From Treponema sp. (GTDB taxonomy: Bacteria; Spirochaetota; Spirochaetia; Treponematales; Treponemataceae), in NCBI GenBank assembly GCA_017962415.1, contig JAGCVK010000029.1:1-39188 (forward strand): a DNA stretch of 39,188 nt, read 5' to 3'. Below the pieces are notes generated by a model. The model was not told the DNA's origin and searched no databases. It saw only the letters and a list, made by a program, of their open reading frames with translations. Shown here piece by piece: positions 1-7,975 of the stretch. The translations under genes and the position numbers were made by a program. Every line of letters begins with the position of its first letter. Position 1 is the stretch's first letter.

Positions 1-949
1 GGTAGCGGTAGTAGTGCTTTTGAACTGTTCCGTGGCTTGCTTCGTATTCAAAGTTTCCGTCTGGGCTCACCAAAACAGAAGTCATCATTGCAAGGCTTCC
101 ACATGCAGAAGCAATCATATCGCTCATAACGTCGCCATCGTAGTTCTTTGTTGCCCACATAAATCCGCCTTCGCTTCTCATAACGCGAGCTACAGCATCA
201 TCAATCAAAGTGTAGAAATATTCAATTCCGGCTGCATCAAATTTTGCCTTGTATTCTTCATCAAATACGCGCTGGAAAATTGCTTTAAAGTTTCCGTCGT
301 AAGTTTTGCTGATTGTATCTTTTGCGCCAAACCAAACGCTGATTTTGCGGTCGAGTGCATAAGTAAAGCAGCAGCGTGCAAAGCTTTCAATTGATTTATC
401 AAGGTTATGAATTCCCTGAATGATTCCAGGTCCTTTCATATCCATAATTGTTTTGCGGATTTCTTTTCCGTCTACGCCAGTAAAAACAAGTTCAGCTTTT
501 CCGGCAGTCGGACATTTGATTTCGCAGTTTTTATAAACATCACCATAAGCGTGGCGGCCAAGAACAATCGGCTTTTTCCAGCAGCTTACTGTTCCGCGAA
601 TATTTTTTACAAAAATCGGCTCGCGGAATACTGTTCCGTCAAGTTCAGCACGGATAATTCCGTTAGGGCTTGGAGTGAGCTGCTTTAATTTATATTCTTC
701 TACGCGTGCCTGGTTAGAAGTGATTGTAGCGCACTTTACACCAACGTGAAGTCGTTTTATTGCTTCGGCAGCGGCGTAAGTAATCTTGTCATCTGAGTCG
801 TCGCGGCTCTTAAGTCCAAGATCAAAATATTCTGTCTTTAAATCAACATAAGGCAAAAGGAGTTCGTCCTTAATTACCTTCCACAAAACTCGTGTCATCT
901 CATCGCCGTCAAGTTCAGCGATTGCGTTTTTCATCTGAATCTTTGCCAT
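1..949 (-). CDS. icd: NADP-dependent isocitrate dehydrogenase, partial (C-terminus outside window)
   Basis: Oxidatively decarboxylates isocitrate to 2-oxoglutarate with NADP+ in the cytoplasm. Translating the minus strand from the ATG at 949 gives about 316 codons without a stop, running off the window at position 1, so the gene is truncated only by the window edge. The protein begins [20 protein letters not shown] and contains [48 protein letters not shown] and [13 protein letters not shown]-type segments. These match the homodimeric, eukaryote-like NADP-IDH family rather than the E. coli Icd type. The start fits the family N-terminus. There is no Shine-Dalgarno, and a TATAAT box lies only 9 bases upstream, so the message may be nearly leaderless. 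Confidence 0.93.
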   Translation of the reverse strand, partial: MAKIQMKNAIAELDGDEMTRVLWKVIKDELLLPYVDLKTEYFDLGLKSRDDSDDKITYAAAEAIKRLHVGVKCATITSNQARVEEYKLKQLTPSPNGIIRAELDGTVFREPIFVKNIRGTVSCWKKPIVLGRHAYGDVYKNCEIKCPTAGKAELVFTGVDGKEIRKTIMDMKGPGIIQGIHNLDKSIESFARCCFTYALDRKISVWFGAKDTISKTYDGNFKAIFQRVFDEEYKAKFDAAGIEYFYTLIDDAVARVMRSEGGFMWATKNYDGDVMSDMIASACGSLAMMTSVLVSPDGNFEYEASHGTVQKHYYRY

Positions 950-958
950 AATGCGTGT

Positions 959-987
959 ATTATATAGAAAATAAGCTAGCGATTCAA
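959..987 (-). promoter_or_regulatory. Promoter of icd, placing transcription start at the ATG
   Basis: On the minus strand a TATAAT box (964-959) is preceded after a 17-base spacer by TTGAAT (987-982). The expected transcription start is near 952 and the icd ATG is at 949, leaving a leader of about three bases and no room for a ribosome binding site. Confidence 0.6.
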
Positions 988-995
988 TGCGCACA

Positions 996-1024
996 TTGAC
1001 ACTCTGGTTTTGAGTCAATAAAAT
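996..1024 (+). promoter_or_regulatory. Promoter of the 1031 gene, start codon at the predicted +1
   Basis: A consensus TTGACA (996-1001), a 17-base spacer and TAAAAT (1019-1024) are followed only 6 bases later by the ATG at 1031, which is where transcription should begin. It is divergent from, and interleaved with, the icd promoter. TTGAC/GTCAA arms (996-1000 and 1014-1018) form a short inverted repeat inside the promoter that could be an operator. Confidence 0.65.
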
Positions 1025-1030
1025 TAAAAT

Positions 1031-1744
1031 ATGCATTTTTTATTTTTATTACCATATTTGCTGCAGTTGATTTTGATAATTCATATTATAAAAACGCGCC
1101 AGGATTTTACATGGCTTTGGCTTTTAGTTTTTTTGCCTTATATTGGCGGTCTTGCATATCTTATTTTGGTTTTTATTCCAAGTCTCCGGTCAAGTCAAGG
1201 ACTTCATTCTGCTGGAGATGCAATTGTAAATAAAGTTCAGCCAAATCGTCGCCTTACTGAGCTTGAAAAACTTGTGCGCCGCCAGGAAACAATCGCGAAC
1301 AAAGTGCTTCTTGCTGATGCTTATACTTCTGATGGGCGTTATGAGCAGGCTTTGGAAATTTATGATTCTTGTTTAAGCGGTGCTTATGAAAATGACCCTG
1401 AAATATCTTATAAACGGGCAGTTGCTCTTTATGAATCAGGAAAAAAAGAAGAAGCAAAAATTGCGCTCGAGCAACTTTGCGAAAAAGTTACTTTTAGTGA
1501 GCCTTCAAAAAAACTTTTTATAGCAAAAGTTAACGAAGATTATGATTTCATAAAAGAAATGTTTTTTGACCAAAGCAATTTTGAAGCAGGTTTTATTGCA
1601 GCTTCTTATTTTGCGCAGCATGAAAAATTTGATGAAGTTTCGGCAATTGTTGATGAAATGAAAGACATACTTCAAACTTATCGATATCTTCGTAAAATGG
1701 AAAACAATTTTTACTACAAAGAAACAAAAAAATTGTTGAAGTAA
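1031..1744 (+). CDS. Membrane-anchored protein with PLDc_N-like transmembrane hairpin and TPR region
   Basis: 237 residues. The first ~55 residues form two hydrophobic segments separated by a short polar turn ([13 protein letters not shown]), ending in a [13 protein letters not shown]-type motif. That is the usual look of the PLDc_N (phospholipase D/nuclease N-terminal) membrane hairpin. The rest is soluble and contains a tetratricopeptide pair at roughly 90-160 ([19 protein letters not shown]..., [20 protein letters not shown]...). There is no phospholipase catalytic HKD motif, so enzyme activity should not be assumed. It is probably a scaffold or adaptor at the inner membrane. The start is supported by the hydrophobic segment beginning at once, and no Shine-Dalgarno is present. 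It ends one base before the convergent DUF2971 gene. Confidence 0.75.
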   Translation: MHFLFLLPYLLQLILIIHIIKTRQDFTWLWLLVFLPYIGGLAYLILVFIPSLRSSQGLHSAGDAIVNKVQPNRRLTELEKLVRRQETIANKVLLADAYTSDGRYEQALEIYDSCLSGAYENDPEISYKRAVALYESGKKEEAKIALEQLCEKVTFSEPSKKLFIAKVNEDYDFIKEMFFDQSNFEAGFIAASYFAQHEKFDEVSAIVDEMKDILQTYRYLRKMENNFYYKETKKLLK

Positions 1745-1745
1745 A

Positions 1746-2573
1746 CTAAAAGCGCCTTAGCGGGCATTCAGATATTTTGATTTTTTTGCAAAGTTCAGCC
1801 ATTTGCGTTGAAGCAAAATAATCAGAAAGAACTTCTGGCGTAACGCGGGCTTGCGGGCCAATGCAGATTTCTTCAAACAAGTCTGCATATTTAATGCCAA
1901 GCGGTTTGCAAACGTTTTTCAGATTCAAAATATAATATTTTTTGATGTTTGTTTCTTCTACAAAAAAGTGCGGGTCGCCAAGATATTCGTTTACGTTGTA
2001 GGGAAGTGAAACAAGCCGATATTCTTTTTCGCTTATAAAAGACGGGTGCTTAAAAAGCGGTGAACTTGTAACAAGCCTGTTGAACACTTCGTGAATTTTT
2101 TCTGCGGACGGAAGAGGATTTGCATTCGTGGCAATTTTTTTAATCAGTTGCGCCATTTCTTTTACAATGCTTAAATCATCACAATTGCGCGAATAATTAA
2201 CTTTGCAAAGCGGTGCGTGGCCGGCTTCTCCAATTTTTGCCAAAAGTTTTTTATTAAAAGCTATGCAAACGCCCATTCCGTTTTTTGCGTAGCGTGCCCA
2301 TTGAGCAGCATCATCAGAATATTCAGAAAAGCAGGCTGCATAACTTGAAAGTTTATCAAAGTTTTTTAGATTTTCAGAAAACGTACGCTCCATACATTCA
2401 TATTCATTTTGCAAAAGCTGTTTTTTTACTGCAATTTTTAATTCTTTTATAAAATATTGCATTTCCTGAGAATCATTCATACGGCGAAGGTTCCAAAGCC
2501 AGATTTCGCCGTTTGTGATGATTCCGCGCATTGCATTAAAATCAGTATAATGATAGAGCGTAGTGTTTTCCAT
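1746..2573 (-). CDS. DUF2971-family protein
   Basis: Starting at the ATG at 2573 the product is 275 residues, beginning MENTTLYHYTDFNAMRGI. An upstream in-frame ATG at 2609 would add 12 residues but overlaps the end of the rubrerythrin gene. The 2573 start has AAAAGG about 9 bases upstream and places the conserved YHYT at the N-terminus, so it is preferred. DUF2971 features seen are LYHYT..., NDSQEMQYF, AQWARYAKNGMGVCIAF and a late ISEKEYRLV. No biochemical function is established for the family that I can rely on. The H, Y and E-x-E positions loosely resemble the order of catalytic residues in ADP-ribosyltransferase folds, which is inference only. It is last in a minus-strand run behind rubrerythrin and is probably co-transcribed. 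Confidence 0.8.
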   Translation of the reverse strand: MENTTLYHYTDFNAMRGIITNGEIWLWNLRRMNDSQEMQYFIKELKIAVKKQLLQNEYECMERTFSENLKNFDKLSSYAACFSEYSDDAAQWARYAKNGMGVCIAFNKKLLAKIGEAGHAPLCKVNYSRNCDDLSIVKEMAQLIKKIATNANPLPSAEKIHEVFNRLVTSSPLFKHPSFISEKEYRLVSLPYNVNEYLGDPHFFVEETNIKKYYILNLKNVCKPLGIKYADLFEEICIGPQARVTPEVLSDYFASTQMAELCKKIKISECPLRRF

Positions 2574-2596
2574 TAAAATTGGCCTTTTATAAAAGG

Positions 2597-3157
2597 TTAT
2601 CTTCCCCAAGTAAGAATCAAATCATAATTGTCTTCGCGAACTTCAAAATACTGATTATATTCGTTACAAGTTGGACAATATTCAGGTGCATTTGGACCAG
2701 TTACAATGTGTCCGCATTTTAAGCATTCCCAAACTTTAATCTGACTTTTTGAAAGTTCAGCTTTAGAATCTTCATCTTTTAAAAGAGAACGGTAGCGGTC
2801 TTCGTGGCGTTTTTCGATTGCTGCAACTGCGCGGAATTTTTCAGCAAGTTCTTTAAAGCCTTCTGATTCGGCAGTTCTTGCAAAACCTTCGTACATATCT
2901 GTCCATTCATAATTTTCGCCGTCTGCTGCAGCCTGAAGATTTTCAGTTGTGCTTTTGATTCCGTCGAGTTCAGTAAGCCACATTTTTGCATGCTGTTCTT
3001 CGTTGTTTGCTGTTTTCTTAAAGATTTCTGCGATTTTTCCAAGACCTTCTTTTTCTGCAACAGCAGAAAAATATGTGTATTTATTTCGTGCCTGAGATTC
3101 GCCTGCAAAAGCAGTCAAAAGATTTTTTTCTGTTTGAGTTCCTGAGTATTTGCTCAT
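2597..3157 (-). CDS. rbr: Rubrerythrin
   Basis: A non-haem di-iron peroxidase that reduces hydrogen peroxide in the cytoplasm of anaerobes. The 186-residue protein has the four-helix diiron domain with E20 ([12 protein letters not shown]), E53 and H56 ([10 protein letters not shown]) and a second half-site (ESEGF...[10 protein letters not shown]). A C-terminal rubredoxin-like iron site follows, with [12 protein letters not shown] and YCPTC supplying four cysteines. Order and length are those of classical rubrerythrin. GGAG lies upstream of the ATG in a T/A-rich leader. It sits between feoAB and a DUF2971 gene on the same strand, which fits an iron and peroxide-stress grouping. Confidence 0.96.
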   Translation of the reverse strand: MSKYSGTQTEKNLLTAFAGESQARNKYTYFSAVAEKEGLGKIAEIFKKTANNEEQHAKMWLTELDGIKSTTENLQAAADGENYEWTDMYEGFARTAESEGFKELAEKFRAVAAIEKRHEDRYRSLLKDEDSKAELSKSQIKVWECLKCGHIVTGPNAPEYCPTCNEYNQYFEVREDNYDLILTWGR

Positions 3158-3224
3158 TTTTTTTGCTCCTATAACATTTTATATTTTTATTATCCTTCAT
3201 TATTGATTTGAAAGCAAGTCAAAA

Positions 3225-5573
3225 TCAGATAAAAAGATTTCCAAGAGAATAAACCAAAAAGGCGCAAAGCCAGGCAACGGCGCATTGCCAGAGAACTAGA
3301 GCTGCGGCCCATTTGCTTCCAAGTTCGCGTTTAACCGAAGCGATTGCGGCAATGCAAGGGCTGTAAAGCAAGCTGAAAATCAAAAGGCTTGCTGCTGCCA
3401 TAGAGCTAAGCACTTTAGATACACCGCCTTCAAAAAGAATTTCCAGCGTAGAAACAACACTTTCTTTTGCCATAACTCCAGAAATCAAAGAAGTGCAGAT
3501 TCTCCAGTCGCCAAGTCCAATAGGTTTCATAAGTGGCTCAAAAAGGCTTGCGATTTTTGCAAGAATGCTTTGCGATGAATCTTCGATATAATTCAACTGC
3601 AAATCAAAACTCTGTAAAAACCAGATTACAATAGTTGCAATAAAAATTACAGTAAAAGCGCGTTCAAGAAAATCTTTTGCCTTTTCCCAAAGCAGCTGGC
3701 CAACATTTTTCAAGCTTGGCAATCTGTAATTTGGAAGTTCCATTACAAAAGGAACCGGCTCGCCTTTGAATAATGTTTTTCGATAAATAAAAGCGGCAAA
3801 AATTCCGGCGATAATTCCAAAAATGTAAAGGCCTGTCATAATAAGTGCGCTGTGGTGCGGGAAAAATGCTGCTGTAAAAAATGCGAAAATTGGAAGTTTT
3901 GCAGTACAGCTCATAAAAGGCGTTAAAAGAATTGTCATTTTTCGGTCGCGTTCACTTGGCAAAATTCTTGTGGACATAACAGCAGGAACAGTACAGCCAA
4001 AACCAATCAAAAGCGGAACTATGCTTCGGCCGGAAAGACCAATTTTTCTAAGAAGCGTGTCCATTACAAAGGCAACGCGGGCAATGTAGCCAGAATCTTC
4101 CAAAAGCGAAAGAAAAAAGAACAAGGTTACGATAATCGGCAAAAACGAAAGTACACTTCCAACGCCGGTAAAGATTCCGTCAATAATCAGCGCGTGCAGC
4201 ACCCCATTCGTGCCAATCGCCGAAAGTCCCGAATCCACAAGGCCGGTAAGTCCCTCAATCCCTTTTTCTAAAAGCCCTTGAAAAAACGCGCCAATTACGT
4301 TGAACGTCAAAAAGAACACAAGTGTCATAATCAAAAGAAAAAAAGGAATGGCCGTGTATTTTCCAGTTAAAAGCGTGTCGATTTTTTGAGAGCGAATGCG
4401 CTCCCGGCTTTCTTTTGGTTTACGAACAGTCTGGCTGCAAACATTTTTAATATATGAATAACGCATATCGGCAATGGCGGCGCTTCGGTCAAGGCCACGC
4501 TCATTTTCCATTTGCAGCGAAATATGTTCCAAAATTTCTTTTTCGTTTACATCTAAATCAAGCTGATACAAAATGCGTTTGTCGCCTTCCAAAAGTTTAC
4601 TTGCGGCAAAACGAACCGGAATTCCCGCTTTTACAGCATGGTCTTGAATCAAGTGAATTACAGCGTGAAGCGCTCTGTGAACAGCTCCGCCCGAATCGTT
4701 TTCATCACAAAAATCCTGGCGCAAAGGTTTTTCCTGAAAGTGCGCAACGTGAACTGCGTGTTTTATAAGTTCATCAACACCCTGATTTTTAGCTGCCGAA
4801 ATTGGAATTACCGGAACGCCAAGCAACTCTTCCATTTTATTTACGTCGATTGAGCCGCCATTTCCGGTAACTTCGTCCATCATATTCAGCGCAACAACCA
4901 TTGGAATATCCATTTCCAAAAGCTGCATTGTTAGATAAAGGTTTCTGTGAATATTTGTTGCATCAACTATATTTATGATTCCGCGTGGTTTTTCGTTTAA
5001 AACAAAATTTCGCGAAATAATTTCTTCACTGGAATAAGGCGACATTGAATAAATGCCTGGAAGATCTGTTACAAGTGTATTTTGCTGGCCGCGAATTTCG
5101 CCGTCTTTTCGGTCTACTGTAACGCCCGGAAAATTTCCAACATGCTGATTTGAGCCTGTAAGCTGATTAAAAAGCGTTGTTTTTCCAGAGTTTTGATTTC
5201 CAACCAGAGCGTAAGTTAAAAGTGTTCCGTCTGGCAGCGGATTTCCATCTCCTTTTGCGTGAAATTTTCCGTCTTCTCCAAGTCCTGGGTGAATGGTTTT
5301 ATTATGATCGTTTTGGTTTGCTTTTAAAGCCTTTTCGGCTTGAGTTTCCTCATCTTTTGTGACTTCGATTTTTTTTGCATCACAAAGGCGCATTGTAAGT
5401 TCGTAGCCGTTTACATCAAATTCAATCGGGTCTCCCATTGGCGCCAATTTGACTTTTGTAACTACAGTTCCAGGAATAACTCCCATATCAAGAAAATGCT
5501 GGCGCAACTCACCATTGCCGCCAGTTTTTAAAATGCGTGCAGATTCTCCAATCGCTAAATCTTTTAATGTCAT
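3225..5573 (-). CDS. feoB: Fused FeoA-FeoB ferrous iron transporter
   Basis: Imports Fe(II) across the inner membrane. It is 782 residues, longer than usual FeoB because residues 1 to about 72 are a complete FeoA SH3-like domain (DLAIGESARILKTGG...MGVIPGTVV...). A charged Gly/Asp/His-containing linker follows (about 76-118). The FeoB G domain has G1 GNQNSGKT at 125-132, G3 DLPG at 170-173, and an NMMD-type G4. The C-terminal half has multiple membrane helices with two Gate-type repeats, including SGRSIVPLLIGFGCTVPAVM and SLLYSPCIAAIASV. The ATG at 5573 is preceded by an AGAG-type Shine-Dalgarno. No separate feoA or feoC is seen nearby. The rubrerythrin gene follows after 67 bases. Confidence 0.95.
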   Translation of the reverse strand: MTLKDLAIGESARILKTGGNGELRQHFLDMGVIPGTVVTKVKLAPMGDPIEFDVNGYELTMRLCDAKKIEVTKDEETQAEKALKANQNDHNKTIHPGLGEDGKFHAKGDGNPLPDGTLLTYALVGNQNSGKTTLFNQLTGSNQHVGNFPGVTVDRKDGEIRGQQNTLVTDLPGIYSMSPYSSEEIISRNFVLNEKPRGIINIVDATNIHRNLYLTMQLLEMDIPMVVALNMMDEVTGNGGSIDVNKMEELLGVPVIPISAAKNQGVDELIKHAVHVAHFQEKPLRQDFCDENDSGGAVHRALHAVIHLIQDHAVKAGIPVRFAASKLLEGDKRILYQLDLDVNEKEILEHISLQMENERGLDRSAAIADMRYSYIKNVCSQTVRKPKESRERIRSQKIDTLLTGKYTAIPFFLLIMTLVFFLTFNVIGAFFQGLLEKGIEGLTGLVDSGLSAIGTNGVLHALIIDGIFTGVGSVLSFLPIIVTLFFFLSLLEDSGYIARVAFVMDTLLRKIGLSGRSIVPLLIGFGCTVPAVMSTRILPSERDRKMTILLTPFMSCTAKLPIFAFFTAAFFPHHSALIMTGLYIFGIIAGIFAAFIYRKTLFKGEPVPFVMELPNYRLPSLKNVGQLLWEKAKDFLERAFTVIFIATIVIWFLQSFDLQLNYIEDSSQSILAKIASLFEPLMKPIGLGDWRICTSLISGVMAKESVVSTLEILFEGGVSKVLSSMAAASLLIFSLLYSPCIAAIASVKRELGSKWAAALVLWQCAVAWLCAFLVYSLGNLFI

Positions 5574-5629
5574 GTATTTTTGCTCTTATAAAAAAAGAAT
5601 AAATGTTTCTACTATAATAATGAATTTTA

Positions 5630-5638
5630 TGTTATAAT
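5630..5638 (+). promoter_or_regulatory. Extended -10 promoter of the 5649 gene
   Basis: TGTTATAAT is a TGn extended -10 followed by a perfect TATAAT (5633-5638). There is no convincing -35 box, as is common with extended -10 promoters. Predicted transcription start is near 5645, four bases before the ATG. Confidence 0.5.
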
Positions 5639-5648
5639 CCAAGTCATA

Positions 5649-6068
5649 ATGAATTTGATACAACAGGAAATTGCAAAAGCACTTGTGCAGCTTTCAGAAA
5701 AATCTTTGATAACCGAATCTTGTGTTGCAAAAAAAATCAGAGAAAATCTTAAGTTTGAAGGAAAAAACAAAGCGGGGCTTTCTTTTTCAGATATTGAAGA
5801 AGCGCTGTTTAATATAGAAGAAAATAACGATTTACATTTTGAACTTCATCTAAATTCTGCAAATGATATTTTGATAAAGCAAAGCCAAAAATCAAAAGCT
5901 CTCGAAGGCGATTCCAGAAAACGCCGGCTTGCCAGTGAAAAATCTATGAGCGTTCTTACCAACGGTGATGTTAAAAATGCCACAACTGCAAACGGCCCAA
6001 AACCTTACAAAAAACGCACCGAAAAAAAACGCCTGAATATCAACAAAAATTACGACGAATGGGATTAA
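5649..6068 (+). CDS. Hypothetical protein with basic C-terminal tail
   Basis: 139 residues, not recognised. The N-terminal half (1-80) looks helical and includes QQEIAKALVQLSEKSLITESC and a FSDIEEALFNIEENNDLHFEL segment that resembles a small winged or helical domain. From about 85 the protein is rich in Lys, Arg, Ser and Asn (SRKRRLASEKS, YKKRTEKKRLNIN), suggesting a disordered nucleic-acid- or ribosome-binding tail. It has no signal peptide or membrane segment. No Shine-Dalgarno is visible and a TATAAT ends 10 bases before the ATG. It is divergent from feoAB and convergent with the serpin gene, 31 bases apart. Confidence 0.65.
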   Translation: MNLIQQEIAKALVQLSEKSLITESCVAKKIRENLKFEGKNKAGLSFSDIEEALFNIEENNDLHFELHLNSANDILIKQSQKSKALEGDSRKRRLASEKSMSVLTNGDVKNATTANGPKPYKKRTEKKRLNINKNYDEWD

Positions 6069-6099
6069 GCTAAAAATCAAAATCACGTTTGCAAAAGTT

Positions 6100-7263
6100 T
6101 TATAATTCTGGCTTTCGCACAATTCCGGTAAAAAGATTTATATTCAGCTGATTATCCCGAATTACATAAAAAAACGAATGATCGGCATTAAAAACAACAG
6201 TTTTATTTGGCGAAAATCCAGCGGACTTTACACCAATCATAGTTACGGCTGCGGCTTTTGTTTCTTTTTCATTTACCTGGATTCTAACTTCGTGCAACGC
6301 AGAATCAACAAAAAGGTTTTGATTCTCCAAAAATATTTTTGAAAGATTTGCTTTGCCAAAATCAAACGCATCGCTAATTCCAAGCTTTTTTAGAATTGGT
6401 ACAAGGTCATATTTTGATTTTAGGTCAAATTTTGGAAGCGAAAGCCGAACTTCTTTTTCTCTGTGATTTGAATAATAATTTTGAAGAAGTTTTGAAGGTT
6501 TTATATTTGAAAAATCATATTCCAAAGTTTTGGGAAGAAAAACAATCATAGAATAACGGCTGTTTTTGTAGAAAAGCTCAACGGCCTGAAAATCATCATC
6601 TTCAAAATATGGAAAGTTTTTTGTGTTGTGCATCATTTCCACGCTGATTTTTGTTTTTGAATTTTCAAAAAAATCCTGGTCAAAAGTATAATTTTTTTCA
6701 AAAGGCGTTTTCCATTTTTGCTCAAAATATAATGTATTCAAAAGTGCAATTTGGGTTTGGCGGTCAAGCGCTTGGGAAAGAAAATTTTCAATCAATTTGT
6801 TTGTCTTTTTTGAAATAAAGGAATTTATAGTTTTTCTTGTTTTGGAAGTTTTTGTAAAATCAGTTGGTTTTAGTAAAAAGCCAAAATCTTTTGCAAACTG
6901 ATTATAAGATTTTTGGAGCAATAGTGTGTTTTTATACCAGATTGAATTTGTCATATTTTGGGTTTCAAGAAAAATCTGTTGAAGTTGATTTTCAAAAGCT
7001 TTTGATTCTGTTGTATTTAGCGCGTTTTTTATTTGATTATAAGTTTCGTCTTTTGAGCCTTTTTCAAGCGCATAAAGTAAGCTGTAAATTGAAATTGCCG
7101 AATAATTTACATTTTGATTTTGATTGCAAAGCTGTAAAAAAAGTTTGTCGTCAAAATTATTGATAGACTGCGCTGCATTATTTTGTATGTTTTTTGATTC
7201 TTCTGAATATAAATTTATGGCCGAAATAAAAATCAAAATTATAAACAAATAGATTTTCTTCAA
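6100..7263 (-). CDS. Secreted serpin (serine protease inhibitor)
   Basis: Serpins trap proteases by cleavage of a reactive loop and a large conformational change. The 387-residue protein has an N-terminal signal peptide (KKIYLFIILIFISAINLYS, no lipobox Cys), so it should be exported. Family landmarks are LLNTLYFEQKWKTPF, VEMMHNT, an SMIVFLPK strand, RLSLPKFDLKSKYDL, and a C-terminal VFNADHSFFYVIRD. The reactive-loop hinge VNEKETKAAAVT at 330-341 has the small-residue run expected of inhibitory serpins, although P15 is Glu rather than Gly. Counting from T335 as P14 puts P1 near A348. The start codon is TTG at 7263, supported by CTCCT on the plus strand (AGGAG on the coding strand) 7 bases upstream. 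Confidence 0.92.
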   Translation of the reverse strand: MKKIYLFIILIFISAINLYSEESKNIQNNAAQSINNFDDKLFLQLCNQNQNVNYSAISIYSLLYALEKGSKDETYNQIKNALNTTESKAFENQLQQIFLETQNMTNSIWYKNTLLLQKSYNQFAKDFGFLLKPTDFTKTSKTRKTINSFISKKTNKLIENFLSQALDRQTQIALLNTLYFEQKWKTPFEKNYTFDQDFFENSKTKISVEMMHNTKNFPYFEDDDFQAVELFYKNSRYSMIVFLPKTLEYDFSNIKPSKLLQNYYSNHREKEVRLSLPKFDLKSKYDLVPILKKLGISDAFDFGKANLSKIFLENQNLFVDSALHEVRIQVNEKETKAAAVTMIGVKSAGFSPNKTVVFNADHSFFYVIRDNQLNINLFTGIVRKPEL

Positions 7264-7288
7264 AATAAACTCCTTTTGTTACATAATA

Positions 7289-7317
7289 TTTATATCATAC
7301 AGATTATGGTAAATCAA
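7289..7317 (-). promoter_or_regulatory. Serpin promoter
   Basis: On the minus strand TTGATT (7317-7312), a 17-base spacer and TATAAA (7294-7289) with a TG one base before the -10. The expected start is about 7282, leaving a roughly 20-base leader that contains AGGAG. This is an ordinary leader, in contrast with the leaderless candidates elsewhere in the window. Confidence 0.55.
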
Positions 7318-7325
7318 ACTTCAGA

Positions 7326-7354
7326 TTGACAAAAACGATATTTTCTTCTATATT
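7326..7354 (+). promoter_or_regulatory. Promoter of the rimP-nusA-infB-rbfA operon
   Basis: Consensus TTGACA (7326-7331), a 17-base spacer and TATATT (7349-7354). It would start transcription near 7361 and give a leader of about 95 bases before rimP. Confidence 0.7.
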
Positions 7355-7380
7355 GTAATAGTCAGTTTAATAGAATATTA

Positions 7381-7411
7381 AAAAGACTCGTGAGGCCCAC
7401 GGGTCTTTTTT
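7381..7411 (+). terminator. Terminator-like hairpin in the rimP leader (possible attenuator)
   Basis: GACTCGTG (7385-7392) pairs with CACGGGTC (7398-7405), allowing one G-U, with a five-base loop, followed by six T residues (7406-7411). It lies downstream of the operon promoter and upstream of the first gene, so read-through rather than simple termination must occur. This fits attenuation. Confidence 0.65.
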
Positions 7412-7455
7412 GTTGTCAGAAACCGGTTTTATTGGCCGGCGGATTATAAGGATTT

Positions 7456-7917
7456 ATGGAATACACTTCTTACAAAAACATTAAGTATTATGATGAATGT
7501 GCAGCTCTTGTTGAAGGAATGGGCTTTAAATTAGTTGAGCTAAAGATTATTCCTTCAAAGACAATCACAAAAATTTCTGCGATGATTGCCTCTGTTGAAC
7601 CAGACGGTAATATCGGTGTAAATGATTGTGCTAAAGTTCACCGGGTTTTGCTTCCGCGCCTGGAAGCTTTGCTTGGAACTGAAGAAACTACTATGGAACT
7701 TACAAGTCCTGGTATTGAGCACAATATTAAAAATGCAGCTGAGTTTGGCGTATTTGCCGGACGCTCTGTTAGAGTTTGGGATAAAACTGTCACAGACTGG
7801 GTTTGCGGAAAAATCAAATCTGCAGATGAAAAATCGGTAACTCTGGAAGCTGAGGACGGAAATGAATTCTCGGTTTCTTATGAAAATATTGCGAAAGCAA
7901 AATTCAATTATAATTAA
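7456..7917 (+). CDS. rimP: Ribosome maturation factor RimP
   Basis: Assists assembly of the 30S ribosomal subunit. The 153-residue protein has the two-domain RimP layout: an N-terminal alpha/beta domain ending at MELTSPGIEHNIKNAAEF (the family signature SPGl.r.l) and a C-terminal SH3-like beta barrel (GRSVRVWDK...GKIKSADEKSVTLE...IAKAKFNYN). The start is supported by AAGGA about 6 bases before the ATG. It is the first gene of the classical rimP-nusA-infB-rbfA order, which agrees with the assignment. Confidence 0.94.
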   Translation: MEYTSYKNIKYYDECAALVEGMGFKLVELKIIPSKTITKISAMIASVEPDGNIGVNDCAKVHRVLLPRLEALLGTEETTMELTSPGIEHNIKNAAEFGVFAGRSVRVWDKTVTDWVCGKIKSADEKSVTLEAEDGNEFSVSYENIAKAKFNYN

Positions 7918-7929
7918 GCATTTTATAAA

Positions 7930-7975
7930 GCGAAACTAAAGCGACGGAGAGACCAAAGCGCAGTTTCGCAAGGAG
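7930..7975 (+). promoter_or_regulatory. Stem-loop abutting the nusA ribosome binding site
   Basis: GCGAAACT (7930-7937) and AGTTTCGC (7962-7969) are a perfect 8-base inverted repeat with a 24-base loop. The Shine-Dalgarno AAGGAG (7970-7975) starts on the very next base. Three direct copies of AAAGCG or its near form occur in the same 45 bases. The placement suggests control of nusA translation, possibly autoregulation, but this is not demonstrated. Confidence 0.55.

Noticed and set aside
3158-3224. PerR or Fur operator in front of rubrerythrin
   Set aside because: The A/T-rich leader has no convincing palindrome of either type; only a plausible but weak promoter can be proposed.
5574-5648. 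Iron-responsive operator between feoAB and the 5649 gene
   Set aside because: The TATAA-type inverted pieces are explained by the divergent -10 boxes and do not match Fur or DtxR-type boxes.
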